Positions 12,348 to 23,639 of a DNA stretch of 64,000 nt are shown one piece after another. Origin of the DNA: Saccopteryx bilineata (Eukaryota; Chordata; Mammalia; Chiroptera; Emballonuridae). The stretch covers positions 55,941,809 to 56,005,808 of the forward strand of contig NC_089494.1 of NCBI RefSeq assembly GCF_036850765.1, in the 5' to 3' direction. Each line of letters starts with the position of its first letter. Position 1 is the stretch's first letter. The notes beneath the pieces are model-generated. The model worked only from the letters and a program-made list of their open reading frames with translations. It had not been told where the DNA came from and did not search any database. The position numbers and the translations under genes were made by a program.

Positions 12348-12422
12348 GGACATTTATCACTTCTAATGATCCAAAAATGCACTAGGAGTGCACATTTGGA
12401 TCATTAAAAGTGATAAATGTCC
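12348..12422. repeat. Long inverted repeat (hairpin), 36-bp arms
   Basis: The left arm is 12348-12383 and the right arm 12387-12422, with a 3-base loop. The arms pair at about 33 of 36 positions. In addition AGTGCACATTTGGA occurs directly repeated at 12338-12351 and 12387-12400. The element has no transposon ends or target duplication that I can find. It looks like a foldback produced by template switching, or a hairpin-forming transcript. Confidence 0.85.
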
Positions 12423-13909
12423 ACCATTACTTGCTGTCATGGGTTGATGCAATCTGAGGAAGTGTCACAAAACTATAAATGGTGTTATTTAAAAATTAGT
12501 TAGCTAATATGTAACACCATGATTTTTACAGAAGTGGTGATGCCCAGTTTGATGTCAGCAGGGCAGTTAGATGTAGGCAAATTAATGAAAAGTCAAAAGT
12601 CTTCTTTGGCGCCCTCCAAATATCATTTACTCTACACTCTGCCTCTTTGACCTCTCAGCACTCAAATTCCTTTTAATACCTCTTGAGCTGGATACTCCTG
12701 TGTAGTGTCCTCTGATTGGCCCATCTCAAACAAGGCTCATTACCTAGCTCCTTACTTCACATGAACTTCTCACCAAAGCTTAGCTTGTCATGTATTCCAC
12801 TTTCAATAGACTTTTCTTTTAGCTTAAGAATTGTTTATTATTAAAAAGTTGATGTCTGTTAAGCATTATTACTCATTGGTTCATTATATTATTAAACTCT
12901 AACATATTAAATTCATAAGGTCCACAATAGTTTTCCATAAGACCCTTTGCCAGAGTCGGTGACAAAGCAATCTTCAGCAGCACCCCTTCATCAAAGGCCT
13001 CAAGGAAAGGTTGTGTCAGGTATCAAGGCACAATGCCATGTAGAGGGCACACAGTGAAGCCACGGTGAAATGATGCCTAGAAGTCACTCTTTTCCCCAAT
13101 ACAAGCAAATAGAATGTTTTCAGGATGGATAAAAGGATCACAGAACTATGCCATCCCTTCCTGCATTTTTTTTCTCTCCCAGTAAACCTTTGTTGATCCA
13201 GCCTTTTGTTTCAGGACAGCGGTGGCTACAGTTAGCAAAGGGGACCAGAGAACTACCTCAGAGAAAAAGTAGATTCATCTGGATGACCAGACCTTGGTTT
13301 TATGGTAATTTTAAGGGATGGTCATAAAAGAATTATCCATGACTAAGTCATTTGGGAAAGAAAGTGGAAAATCATTCAGGATAAAAGCACCATTTAGGAA
13401 TAAAAAGTGCATTCGAACAGGGATGTTTTCATTATCATATCTCTGTGACTAGAAGGTGTGTGGTTTGATGGAAGCAAATAAGGTTTTTGAGTGAACTGCT
13501 CAGTATTTTTTTTACTAACAATAAATTATATTGTTCTATAATGATCTCTTGTTCCTTTCTTGTTTTGTTGCTTCTGCACACAAAATCAGTCTCTTTTAAC
13601 CCTCCACTTCACAAATTGAATTTCTTCTTGTATTTAACATTTAGTAAGTTAAAAAACAAAACAAAACTTTTTTCTTCTTATAACCAGAATTCTAGGCTCC
13701 TCTTTGATCACTGGAAATTAGATCACTAGAAATACAGAGATTTCTGTGCAAATAATCTTCACAAAACAAGTTCATGTCTATATAAATATTCAGAACTTAT
13801 TAGTGGAAAATTTTTAGCTTGCACCATTTTCCCTCTGGGGACCATAAGCACAGTGATCTTAACCTGTAATATTTGAGAGCTTTTAAAACGAGTTATTTAC
13901 TGAAATATA
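12423..13909. other. Intergenic stretch, no recognised feature
   Basis: No exon, RNA gene or clear repeat is seen. The 80-codon frame at 13487-13729 has no domain, is AT-rich and lacks splice context. Confidence 0.45.
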
Positions 13910-15157
13910 TGAAAATAAAAAGACAATTCAATAATAATGTTGGAGACTTCTGTACACAACTTTGAATAATGGATAGAACTATGCAGAAGATTAACAAGAC
14001 AATAGAATACTGGGAAAAAAACACTATAAGTCAGCTAGTTTTAACATACATTTATATAATATTCCACCCAAAAATAACAGAATATACATTCCTCTCAAGT
14101 GCATAGGGAATAGTCTCCAGGATGGATCATATGCTAGTACATAAAATGAATACCAAAATAAATATTTAATAGGGTAGATATAATACAAATATATTCTCTA
14201 ATCAAAATGAAATAAAAATAGAAATCAGTAACAGAAAAAAAATAAGAAAAAAAAAACCATGAAATTAAACACTCAGCTAAATAACCAACGGATTAAAGAA
14301 GAAATCAAAGGAGAAAACAGAATAGATTTTTAAATGAGTGAAAATAAAGAAAAAATATACCAAAACTTATTGGATAATAAACGAACCAAGAAAAAAGAAA
14401 AATACTCAAGTTACTAGAATTAGTAATGAGAGAGGGCATTAGTACCAACCTTAGTGAAATAAAATGCAATACAAAAAAAATACTCAAAGAAAAGCCAAGA
14501 CCCAGATGGCTTCACTGATGAATTACACCAAACACTTAAAAAATACCTATTCTTCACGAACTCTTCCAAAAATTGAAAGAGGAAGAAACACTTCCAAACT
14601 TATCCCCGGTATTATCTTGCTACAAAAAGCAAATGAAGACCTCATGAGAAAAAAAAAAAACCCTAAAGACCAATATCTGCTACAAATACGCATGCAAACA
14701 TCCTCAACAAAATACAAGCAAATTGAATCCAATAACATAAAAGTATTATACACTATGACCAAGTGGTAGTTACCCGAAAAATGCCAGGTTGGTTTCACAT
14801 ATGAATATCAATCAATGTAATACATACTTATAGAATAAAAAACAAAAATCACAACTTCTTGGATTTTGACGAACTCAAACCTCTTTTTATGATAAAGACA
14901 CATGGCAAACAAAGAATACATGGAAACTTCCTCAACCTGATGAGGAAGGGCATCAATGAAAAACATATAGCTAATATCATACATAAAAACAGAGACTAGA
15001 TGCCTTCCCCCTAAAATCAGGAAAAAGACAAAAATTCCTCTTTTACTACTTACATTCAACATTGTACTGGAGGATCAGGCCAGGCAAATTCAGCAAAATA
15101 AATAAATAAATAAATAAATAACATTCAGATTGGAAAGGAGGAAGTAATACTCTACTT

Positions 15158-15477
15158 CAGGGGTCGGGAAACTTTTGGGATGAGAAAGCCATGAACGCCA
15201 CATATTTTAAAATGTAATTCTGTGAGAGCCATACAACAACCCGTGTATGTTATGCATTATCCAATAAAAATTTGGTGTTGTCCCAGAGGACAGCTGTGAT
15301 TGACTCCAGCCATCTGCAACCATGAACATGAGCGGTAGGAAATGAATGGATTTTAATACATGAGAATGTTTTATATTTTTAACGTTGCTATTTTTTTATT
15401 AAAGATTTGTCTATGATCCAGATACAGCCATCAAAAGAGCCACATCTGGCTCGCGAGCCATAGGTTCCCGACCCCTG
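15158..15477. mobile_element. Non-autonomous hAT transposon (CAGGGGTCGGGAA ends)
   Basis: Terminal inverted repeats read CAGGGGTCGGGAA on the left and TTCCCGACCCCTG on the right. The exact 8-bp duplication CTCTACTT flanks the element at 15150-15157 and 15478-15485, which is diagnostic for hAT. Subterminal 'gagccacatctggctcgcga' is shared with the copy at 54851-55405. There is no transposase frame, so it was moved in trans. Confidence 0.95.
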
Positions 15478-15593
15478 CTCTACTTAAAGATAACGTGATA
15501 TTGTTCTTAGAAAACCCTAAGGAATTTGGACCTGGCCAATAGCTCAGCGAATAAAGCGTCAGTCAGGTATATGGACATTTGGGTTTAATATTA

Positions 15594-16150
15594 AGGTCTA
15601 CCAGAAAGTTCTGTCCGTTTTTGGAATAAAACAAAATTCAAATTTTTCTTACCGTCAATAAACTTTATTAAATAATATAATTGCCATTATTATTAATGAT
15701 TTCTTGCCAGCGTGAGGACAATTTGTATATCCCATTTTTGAAAAATGTTTTATCTTTTGATGCGAAAAATTGAACCAGTGCTTGTTTGATATCTTCTTCA
15801 TTTTTGAATTTTTTGCCCTTCAAAAAATTTTGTAAGGACAAAAACAAGTGATAGTTGGAGGGTGCTAAATCCGGGGAATATGGTGGATGCGACAGACATG
15901 CTTCTGTAGCATTTCTGCCTTGTTGAAATTCATAAAAATTACAGTGGCATAAATGAACTTTATCAGTAGCCATGGGTACACTATCGCTTCACACATAAGA
16001 CTAACGTGAGTCAACTTTGTTTTAGTTAATTTGCTACATCAGTATGTATACATTAAGTGATAAAAATAGAGAGGCACACATGCACCAAATAAACATGTGC
16101 TTACGTGTCAAAACTTGTGATAGAAACGAACAGAACTTTCCGGTAGACCT
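15594..16150 (-). mobile_element. Internally deleted mariner transposon
   Basis: Inverted ends AGGTCTACCAGAAAGTTCTG (left) and, as reverse complement, AGGTCTACCGGAAAGTTCTG (right) delimit about 557 bp; full mariners are about 1.3 kb. The transposase remnant is on the minus strand. The flanks look like a TA-type target with one mutated base on the left. The element lies inside a SINE, which lies inside an L1. Confidence 0.9.
15668..15973 (-). pseudogene. Mariner transposase, in-frame internal deletion (101 codons)
   Basis: The frame starts MATDKVHLCHCNFYEFQQGR, matching the first helix-turn-helix segment at the N terminus of mariner transposases. After about residue 28 it jumps to HPPYSPDLAPSNYHLF, the motif around the third catalytic acid, and continues to the C terminus (KFKNEEDIKQAL...SSRWQEII). 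The usual length is about 345, so roughly 240 internal residues are gone, including the first two catalytic aspartates. The third catalytic position, normally Asp in PSDYHLF, reads Asn. The frame is still open from Met to stop. No catalysis is possible; DNA end binding by the truncated N-terminal part is doubtful. Confidence 0.88.
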
Positions 16151-17380
16151 TTATACGTGGTCAGGTCACATAGGGGAAGTGACAATCTACTTCTGTCTCC
16201 TTCTATCTCCCCTTTCTCTCCCTCTTCCCCTTTCATAGCCAGTGGTTCGACTAGTCTGAGCATTGCCCTGGGCACTTATGATAGCTTGGTTGGTCTGAGT
16301 GTGTCAGCCTCAGGCTCAAAAAATAGCTTGGTTCTCTAGCATCAGCCCAGATGGGATTGCTGGGTACATCTAGGTCAAGGCATATGTGGTAGTCTGCCTT
16401 ACTATCTCCACTCCTCTCATCTAAAAATAAAAAATCCTAAGGAATTCACTAAAATGCTATTAGAACAAAAAATGAATTCAGCAAGGTTGCAGAATACAAA
16501 GTTAATATACAAAACTCAATTGTATTTTTGTATACTAACAATACACAATCTGAAAATAATAGTAAAATAATCCATTCATAAAAGCATCAAACAATAAAAT
16601 ATTTAGTAATAAATTTAACAAAATAAGTACAAAAGTTATACTTGGAAATCTATAAAACTTTGAAAGAAATTTTAAAAGATCTAAAGAAATGGGGAAAAAT
16701 CTAGGATCATGGATTGGATGACTTAGTATTGCTAAGATGACAAGACTTTCCAAAATGATCTACAGCTTCCAGGTAATGCAATGAGAATCTCAATAAATTT
16801 CTTTGTAGAAAATGACAGACTGATTCTAAAATCAAATGAACTTACATGAGACCCAAGATAGACAAAATAATCTTCAAAAAGAACAAAGTAGGAGAACTTA
16901 CACTTCCTGACTTCAAAACTTACTACAAAGCAATGGTAATCAAGGCTGTGTGGTACTACTGCCAAAAGGACAGACAGATACATGAATTAGAACAGAATTT
17001 AGAGTCAGGAAATAAAATCATGTGTCACAGCCAACTGATTTTCAATAAGGGTGCCAAGGCCATCTAATGGTGCTAAAATTACTAAATAGCCACAAAAGAT
17101 TGAAGCTGGACCCTTTCCCCATACCACAGAACAAAGATTAACTCAAAATGGGTCAAAGACATAATTGTAAGAGCTAAAACTACGAAACTTGTAGAAGAAA
17201 CCAAAGAGTAAGCCCCATTACCTCAGATTTGGCAAAAGATTCTTGGACATGACATCAAAAGAACAAGCCAACAAAAGAAAAAACAGATCAGTTTAACTTC
17301 ATCAAAATCAGAAATGTTTGTGCTTCAAAGGATACCACTGAGAAGGTGAAAATAAAAATACCTTCAAAATGGGGAACATA

Positions 17381-17506
17381 GGCCTGACCTGTGGTGGCGC
17401 AGTGGATAAAGCGTCGACCTGGAAATGCTGAGGTCGCCGGTTCGAAACCCTGGGCTTGCCTGGTCAAGGCACATATGGGAGTTGATGCTTCCAGCTCCTC
17501 CCCCCA

Positions 17507-17557
<51 letters not shown>

Positions 17558-17630
17558 CTTCTCTCTCTCCTCTCTAAAATGAATAAATAAAATTTGAAAA
17601 AATTAAAAAATAAAAATTAAAAAAAAAAAA
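17381..17630 (+). mobile_element. tRNA-derived SINE, short family (family C), young copy
   Basis: Head GCCTGACCTGTGGTGGCGCA, B box GGTTCGAAACC, middle 'caaggcacatatgggagttg', then a (CT)n block and an A-rich tail. Flanked by the duplication GGGGAACATA at 17371-17380 and near 17632-17641. It sits in the old L1. Confidence 0.92.
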
Positions 17631-18332
17631 GGGGGAACATATTTGCAAATCATATGTCTAATTGGGAACTTGTATACCAAATACACAAAGAACTTTTATA
17701 ATTCAATAATAATAAAACAACTCAATTTTTAAAATAGGCAAACATTTTGAATAGACATTTCTCCAAGGAAGATATACAAATGTCTAATAAATGCATAAAA
17801 AGATACTTAACACTGTTACTCATCAGGAAAATGCTAGGAGGTTAGAATCAAAAGCCAGATAATAACAAGTGTTGATAATAATGTGAAGAAATCAGAATCC
17901 TCATACACTGCTGTTAGGAATGTATAATAAAATAGTGTTTAGCAATTCTTCAAACATTTTAACATGGAGTTACCATATGGTCCAGCAATTTTATCCCTTG
18001 TATACCCAAAAGAATTGAAAATAGGTATTCAAATAGTTGTCTCTAAATGCTTAAGCAATACTGTTCACCACAGGGAAAAGGCAGAAATGAACCACATGTC
18101 CATCAACTGGTGAACAGATAAACAAAATGTGAACTATCCATATTATAGAAGTATTATTCAACCATAATAAGTAATGAACTGATAATAAATGTTATAACAT
18201 GAAAGAACCTGAATCTTTATTATATGCGGCTTAAGTGTCTGTTTGTCACCGATAGCTTATTGGTTGCTTGTGTAACTGTACTAGCCAATGGGGTGAAGTT
18301 GCCATGGCATTCAAATAGTCCCGCCTTCTGGC

Positions 18333-18812
18333 ATGCCACCTCACAAATTGAGGTTAAAGATTGGAGCAATTATTATGCTGTTAAGAAATCTTAACACCAG
18401 AAGGGGTCTTTGCAATGGTACAAGACTAGAGGTTCTCCAATTGAAAAATAATGTCATAATAGCTAAATCTTTGACTGGCTCCTCTAAAGGTGAAATACAT
18501 GTCATTCCAAGAATTGATTTGGCTCCATCTCAAACAGGGTTGCCGTTTCAATTGAGACGTAGACAATTTCCTGTAAAACTTGCCTTTGCTATGACCATCA
18601 ATAAGTCTCAGGGCCAAACGCTTAAGCGTGTTGGCATTTTTTTACCTGAGCCTGCATTTGGACACGGTCAACTTTATGTTGCCTGTTCAAGAGTTCGTGA
18701 AAGAACGGACGTAAAATTAAAAATAATTGATGGTCCTCTGCAAGGCGAGCTTAAAAATGATGGAAAGATCTACACAAGAAATGTTGTGTACAAAGAGATC
18801 TTTGACATGTGA
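18333..18812 (+). pseudogene. Helitron helicase C-terminal fragment (Pif1-type), open 159 codons
   Basis: The fragment reads MPPHKLRLKIGAIIMLLRNL, then NTRRGLCNGTRL, and shows helicase motif V-like FAMTINKSQGQTL (about residues 86-98) and motif VI-like LYVACSRV (about 114-121). These belong to the SF1B Pif1-like helicase fused to Rep in Helitron RepHel proteins. Only the last tenth of the protein is present; the relaxase (HUH) domain and helicase motifs I-IV are absent, so it is inactive. The ATG at 18333 is probably an internal Met. The frame is unbroken even though it lies in a heavily decayed L1, which points to a recent insertion. Confidence 0.92.
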
Positions 18813-19053
18813 ATTAACATTTTATTATTTAAATCACCTTTATTTATTGAGCTAGTGGTGGCTCTTAAGAAATGTACCGCCAGTGGTTTCCTTCATTGCA
18901 CTCTACTTTAAGCAATTAAGCAAGTAGAAGGGGGAAACCCCGTGGGGCAGTAAGCAAAGGGGCATCCTTGCCGCCTGCCCTGGGTAATTCAGTTTGAATT
19001 AGCAGACACCTTTGCACAAATCATTTTAATTACAATTTATAATATTTAGAACA

Positions 19054-19074
19054 GCGGTCATTTCGTATGACCGC
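19054..19074 (+). terminator. Helitron 3' terminal hairpin
   Basis: GCGGTCAT and ATGACCGC pair perfectly around the loop TTCGT, followed 8 bases later by CTAG at 19083-19086. In Helitrons this structure ends rolling-circle strand transfer; it is not a transcription terminator. Confidence 0.9.
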
Positions 19075-19098
19075 CGGGCTTTCTAGTATATTATAAGT

Positions 19099-19428
19099 CA
19101 GGGGTCCCCAAACTATGGCCCGCGGGCCACATGCAGGCCCCTGAGGCCATTTATCCAGCCCCCGCTGCACTTCCAGAAGGGGCACCTCTTTCATTGGTGG
19201 TCAGTGAGAGGAGCATAGTTCCCCTTGAAATACTGGTCAGTTTGTTGATTTAAATTTACTCTTTATTTTAAATATTGTATTTGTTCCCATTTTGTTTTGT
19301 TTTTTACTTTAAAATAAGATATGTGCAGTGTGCGTAGGGATTTGTTCATAGTTTTTTTATAGTCTGGCCCTCCAACGGTCTGATGGACAGTGAACTGGCC
19401 CCCTGTGTAAAAAGTTTGGGGACCCCTG
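19099..19428. mobile_element. Non-autonomous hAT transposon (CAGGGGTCCCCAAAC ends)
   Basis: Left end CAGGGGTCCCCAAACTATGG and right end TTTGGGGACCCCTG are inverted repeats. The 8-bp duplication TTATAAGT is exact at 19091-19098 and 19429-19436. There is no transposase. It was inserted in L1 sequence 12 bases beyond the Helitron end. Confidence 0.95.
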
Positions 19429-19722
19429 TTATAAGTAAAAGAAGCCAGTCACAAAAGACTACATATTATTCCATTCATGTGAAGAACCCAGAACTGAAAA
19501 ATCTATAAAGGCAAAAAGTAGATTAGTAGTTGTCTAGGGCTGGAGAGAAAGAGAAAAGAAATGAGTAGGGAGGGTAATAGCTAAAGTGTATGGTGTGTTG
19601 TTTTGTTTTGTTTTTGAGATTATGAAATGTTCTGAAATTAATCATTGTGATCATGGCATATATTTGTGTACATTTTAATATGTGAATAACATCTCAATAA
19701 AGTATTTTAAAAAGCATTTCTC

Positions 19723-21484
19723 TAGTTCAAAAAACAAAACAAAAGTTACTGGCTCCAAACACAAAAGAAAATAATGTCTATAAAGAAATTTATGTTTATG
19801 CCATTGATCATTAAATTTAATGTTAATAACAATTTAATTATCCTGGACAGCAATTTGTAGATTAGATTGTCTCACTCCAAAATAATTTTCTAGTAAGTAT
19901 GCTCATTCTTTAGAGAGCAGAGCTAAACATAAATTAAATAATTTCAAAAGCAAACCTATAAAAAACATTTATATTCTGCTCACTGCACAGAAATTACATT
20001 TATTATGACATGTGGGTACATTTAAGTGTGTCTGATATGATGTAAGACAGTATTTCTCAAAGTAAGTGTTGGAGGCTAAGTTTTACAATGTCCCTGCTTT
20101 TACCGTCTTTCCCCACAGGCACATACCCAGACGCTGTGTTTGTCAGTAAAAAAGCTTTGCTAATTTCAATTTCCTTCCTCTTGACTCAACACATTTTGGT
20201 TTCCAGGGACTGTTAGCTCCAGCTTTCTCCTCCAAGTTTTCAACATTAATTATTTGTCATCTTTCACACACTTGGGTTTATACTTTCGCATAAGGAATAA
20301 GGAAAATGTTAACAGATACACCACTAAGAAATTAGTTCATTTTCATTCTCTTTATGAAGAGAAAATGTCTTTGTCAGGAAAGAAGATCTAAAGAGTCAGT
20401 GTAAGAGTGCCTGAAATGAAATTGGTATAGAATATAAAATAATCTGCCTTGAATAAAATTGTAGCTAGTATTTTAAATTCTGCTAATTTTTAAGATAAGA
20501 AGAGGAGAGATATTTTGGAAACAGAATATCTTGGGTCTTTCATTTGGATCTCTTGTCTTTCACTTACTGGTTGTATAATAGTGAACAAGGTGCCCAAGTT
20601 CTCTCATCTGTATAAAAGAGGATCATAAATTATACACACATCCTAACATTAAAGGGAAAAAGGACTATGCCTAGCAGCAGTAGGTGCTCAAAAAACTTCT
20701 TTACCTTAGTAATCTAGAATCTAAATATAAAATGCCACAATCAGTAATGGCACCAGTGAGTCATTTAAGAAATGTCACTTGATCACTAGTAACTAAGAAA
20801 ATTTATTCTGTTTGTTCGAAATACCAGCGGTAGATCAGACATTACTGATAAACTAAAATGATACCTTCTCTATTCTTTTCTACTCTTTAATCTTTTATGA
20901 TATCCAATGAAATAATTTCAGTATAGTTCCCTGAGCAAATTGAGAAGAACAAACTTGAGAGCAGGATAATCACTGGAGTACATGCAAATGGCCCTCAAGT
21001 TTGCTGACATAATAACTGGTTATTCCTTCCTCTCTGGTGTAGCATCGCATCTACAAACTGCCTTATGTCACAGGGACGTTGTGAAGAATTAAAGACCTAG
21101 TAGAAACTCGTAAAATCATTGCAGGCACCCAATGTTTACTGAATAAATGAATGAATAAATAAATCCAGAAAAGAACTAAAGGAAGACACAACAACATAAA
21201 GATGAAGTTATCGTCAGCTGTAGGTTTAAAAAAGCAACTTGAGTAAGGTCGAGAAACGTAAATAGAATGGTTAAGAGAAAGATAAATGTCTCCATATGTC
21301 TGATGTAATTTTTTCTCTCAACATATATTTTTTTTCTATTCTCACTTTCCTTCACAAATCAACTCTTGCAAAACTGTACTGTACCTATAATGTAGGGGCA
21401 CATGCTTAGTGATAAAAATTTTCTAATAGGGTGTGGTGAGGAAGATAGATTCTGACCTTTTCATACACTTTTTCTGGGGCCATT
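19723..21484. other. Intergenic stretch, no recognised gene
   Basis: AT-rich. A faint MIR-like patch ('gtataatagtgaacaaggtg' to 'ctctcatctgtataaaa') may lie at about 20560-20700. Nothing else is supported. Confidence 0.45.
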
Positions 21485-21499
21485 AAAAGTTAAGCTTGA

Positions 21500-21871
21500 G
21501 GCCCTGGCCGGTTGGCTCAGCGGTAGAGCGTCAGCCTGGCGTGCAGGAGTCCCGGGTTCAATTCCCGGCCAGGCCACACAGGAGAAGCGCCCATCTGCTT
21601 CTCCACCCCTCCCCCTCTCCTTCCTCTCTGTCTCTCTCTTCCCCTCCCGCAGCTGAGGCTCCATTGGAGCAAAGATGGCCCGGGCGCTGAGGATAGCTCT
21701 GCGGCCTCTGCCTCAGGTGCTGGAATGGCTCTGGATGCAACAGAGCGATGCCCCAGAGGGGCAGAACATCGCCCCCTGGTGGGCATGCCAGGTGGATCCC
21801 GGTTGGGCGCATGTGGGAGTCTGTCTGACTGCCTCTCCGTTTCCAGCTTCGGAAAAATGAAAAAAAAAAAA
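21500..21871 (+). mobile_element. tRNA-derived SINE, family A
   Basis: Head GGCCCTGGCCGGTTGGCTCA, B box GGTTCAATTCC, usual body, tail TTCGGAAAAATGA(A)n. The 15-bp duplication AAAAGTTAAGCTTGA lies at 21485-21499 and 21872-21886. This copy lacks one of the internal GGGGGC-type units seen in the copies at 33095 and 40101. Confidence 0.95.
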
Positions 21872-22203
21872 AAAAGTTAAGCTTGAAAGAAATGGAGTCA
21901 GGAAAAGCTGGAGCTTGATTTAGTTTCAATTTCTAAAGCAGTCTGGGAATGAACCACGTGGAAAAGAAAGTGACTTGCCTGTCTGCTTACTTTTGTTTAT
22001 ATTTTCCCACTATAAGGTTTATATACTTCCTACTAGTAGAGGAAGAAATCAGATCAAATTTTGAAGGTGTCTTTAAAAAGAATTTTTAAAATCCTGCCCA
22101 TACATCCAGAAAACCTCCTAAAAGCTTTTGGTATAATGTTGACACTTTTACATACAAACACCATTAATTTAGAAATTGTGCAGAGATTATAAGGAGGATT
22201 TTT

Positions 22204-22566
22204 TTGTATTTTTCTGAAGTTGGAAACAGGGAGGCAGTCAGACAGACTCCCACATGTGCCCGACCTAGATCCACCCAGCACACCCACCAGGGGGCAATGC
22301 TTTGCCCATCTGGGGCATCACTCTGTTGCAACTAGGGCCATTCTAGCACCTGAGGCAGAGGCCACAGAGCCATCCTCAGTGCCCGGGCCAACTTTGCTCC
22401 AATGGAGCATTGGTTGCAGGAGGGGAAGAGAGAGACAGAGAGGAAGGGGAGGGGGAGGGGTGGAGAAGCAGATGGGCGCTTCTCCTGTGTGGCCTGGCCG
22501 GGAATTGAACTTGGGACTCCTGCACGCCAGGCCGACGCTCTACCACTGAGCCAAGTGGCCAGGGCT
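22204..22566 (-). mobile_element. tRNA-derived SINE, family A
   Basis: The minus strand reads CCCTGGCCACTTGGCTCAG, the family A body and GAAAAATACAAAAAAA. Flanks (GGAGGATTTTTT and ATGAGGTTTTTT) give only an approximate duplication. Moderately diverged. Confidence 0.9.
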
Positions 22567-23309
22567 CTAATGAGGTTTTTTTTAAATGGAGTTTGGTGTA
22601 GAATGATATATGTGCCTATTGTTCTAGGGACAGCATAAAATTTATTATCAGGAAAAAATACATTTTTATGGGCTGTTAGGTTATGTGAAGCAAAGGAGAA
22701 AGTGGGAATTGATATACTTGAGAGAATGAGAAAGAAATCTGCTCTATTTTTCTTGTTGGTATGTGTTATCTCTGCAGAGATGATGATGATGTTGGCTAGG
22801 TTTTGTTTTTCCTTGAGAAAGCTGGAGACAGAACAGGTGGGGTCCCTGAACGCTAAAGGAAAGTAAGAGTAAAGGGACATCCATCTAGGGAAACTGAGTC
22901 AAGCCCAGGACCGTGGTGGCAAGGCAGAGGAAAGGGTGGAAATGACCTTTCAAGGAGCCCCTTTGCAAGGGTATGACTAATGGACTCTAGAATTGGCACC
23001 TATGACTTCATCTTAGGCTTTCTTTTTCTGAATTATCATCTTGTGTATGCTTCAGAGAAGTTTTATAAAATACCACAGCTATGCTTTGGGCAATTAAGGG
23101 TTAGAAGTCATGTCTGTCTTTGGGGCATAACTAAAACGGGACAAAAACAGCAACTAGATGAAGTGCTTATAAGGCGGCAATGAACAGAAAAGCCTAAACC
23201 AGTTATTCTGTGGTGGGGGGAAAGCGAGCAACAACCAGCTGGCAGCAATGCACTTATATTTATTGAACCAGACATGTTTGAACTGAAAGGTTCTAAGTTT
23301 TTCACTGAT
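22567..23309. other. Intergenic stretch, no recognised feature
   Basis: No exon, RNA gene or repeat that I recognise. The 67-codon frame at 22980-23183 has no domain. Confidence 0.45.
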
Positions 23310-23475
23310 TATCTCATTTCATTTTCACAATAGCCACATGCTCTAATATTATTATTCCTGCTTTATAGGTAGAAAGACTGTGATACAGAGATGCGAAATA
23401 ACTTGTTCATGATCAAACAGCTACTCAGTGGCAGAGTCAAGGTATAAATTCTGGCGATCACCTTTGCCTCAGACT
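23310..23475 (-). repeat. MIR-type SINE fragment
   Basis: The text from 'ttattattcctgctttatag' to 'cagctactcagtggcagagt' is the reverse-complement pattern of MIR (usual: ...tacagatgaggaaactgag ... agtaagtggcagagc). Ancient. Confidence 0.7.
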
Positions 23476-23639
23476 CAGTCACAGTAGCCATTACTATATC
23501 ATGCTTCTTGGGACAGGTTTGTGGAACAAGAACCTCTTCCCTGTGGATCTTCAGAAATCAGGAGGAAAACCTGACAAAAGACACTATATCAAAGCAGGCC
23601 TTTCACAGATTTCAACTAACATTGTCAACCCATGGTCGG

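Larger units (their letters stand above)
15527..16435 (+). mobile_element. Older tRNA-derived SINE, split by a mariner
   Basis: The head 'gacctggccaatagctcagc' and 'gcgaataaagcgtcagtcag' at 15527-15592 is cut by a mariner and resumes at about 16152 with 'gtggtcaggtcacatagggg' and a CT-rich tail. An 11-bp duplication CCTAAGGAATT flanks the whole unit (15516-15526 and 16436-16446), proving that both halves are one insertion. Confidence 0.85.
18214..19086 (+). mobile_element. Helitron (rolling-circle transposon), internally deleted
   Basis: The element starts with TC (TCTTTATTATATGCGGC) after an A and ends with CTAG before a T, with no target duplication, as Helitrons insert between A and T. 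An 8-bp perfect stem with a 5-base loop at 19054-19074 sits 8 bases before the terminal CTAG, the expected 3' hairpin. Deleting 18214-19086 rejoins the L1 text around it ('gaacctgaa' to 'tatattataag'). It holds the C-terminal end of the Rep/helicase reading frame; the Rep domain is missing. Confidence 0.93.
13910..19722 (+). mobile_element. Old LINE-1 broken by five later insertions
   Basis: L1 ORF2-like text runs from about 13910 (endonuclease part, 'gaatatacattcctctcaag', 'ggatggatcatatgctagta') through RT-linked segments at 14300-15120 and 16447-17380, the C-terminal part at 17642-18213, and the 3'UTR and tail at 19437-19722 ('agaagccagtcacaaaagac', ending CAATAAAG). All frames are broken. 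The element is interrupted by a hAT at 15158, a SINE at 15527 (with a mariner inside), a SINE at 17381, a Helitron at 18214 and a hAT at 19099. Removing each insertion rejoins L1 text. Confidence 0.85.

Noticed and set aside
12379..12422. CRISPR-like repeat
   Set aside because: Only one inverted pair and one direct pair occur, in mammalian DNA; there is no spacer array.
18426..18617. Minus-strand frame in the Helitron
   Set aside because: It is the shadow of the helicase frame on the + strand.
21510..21580. tRNA gene-like A and B boxes
   Set aside because: These are SINE heads with no cloverleaf or anticodon loop in place; the same holds for the other SINE copies.
22332..22880. 182-codon minus-strand frame
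   Set aside because: The C-terminal part is SINE-derived and the N-terminal part has no domain or homologue that I recognise.
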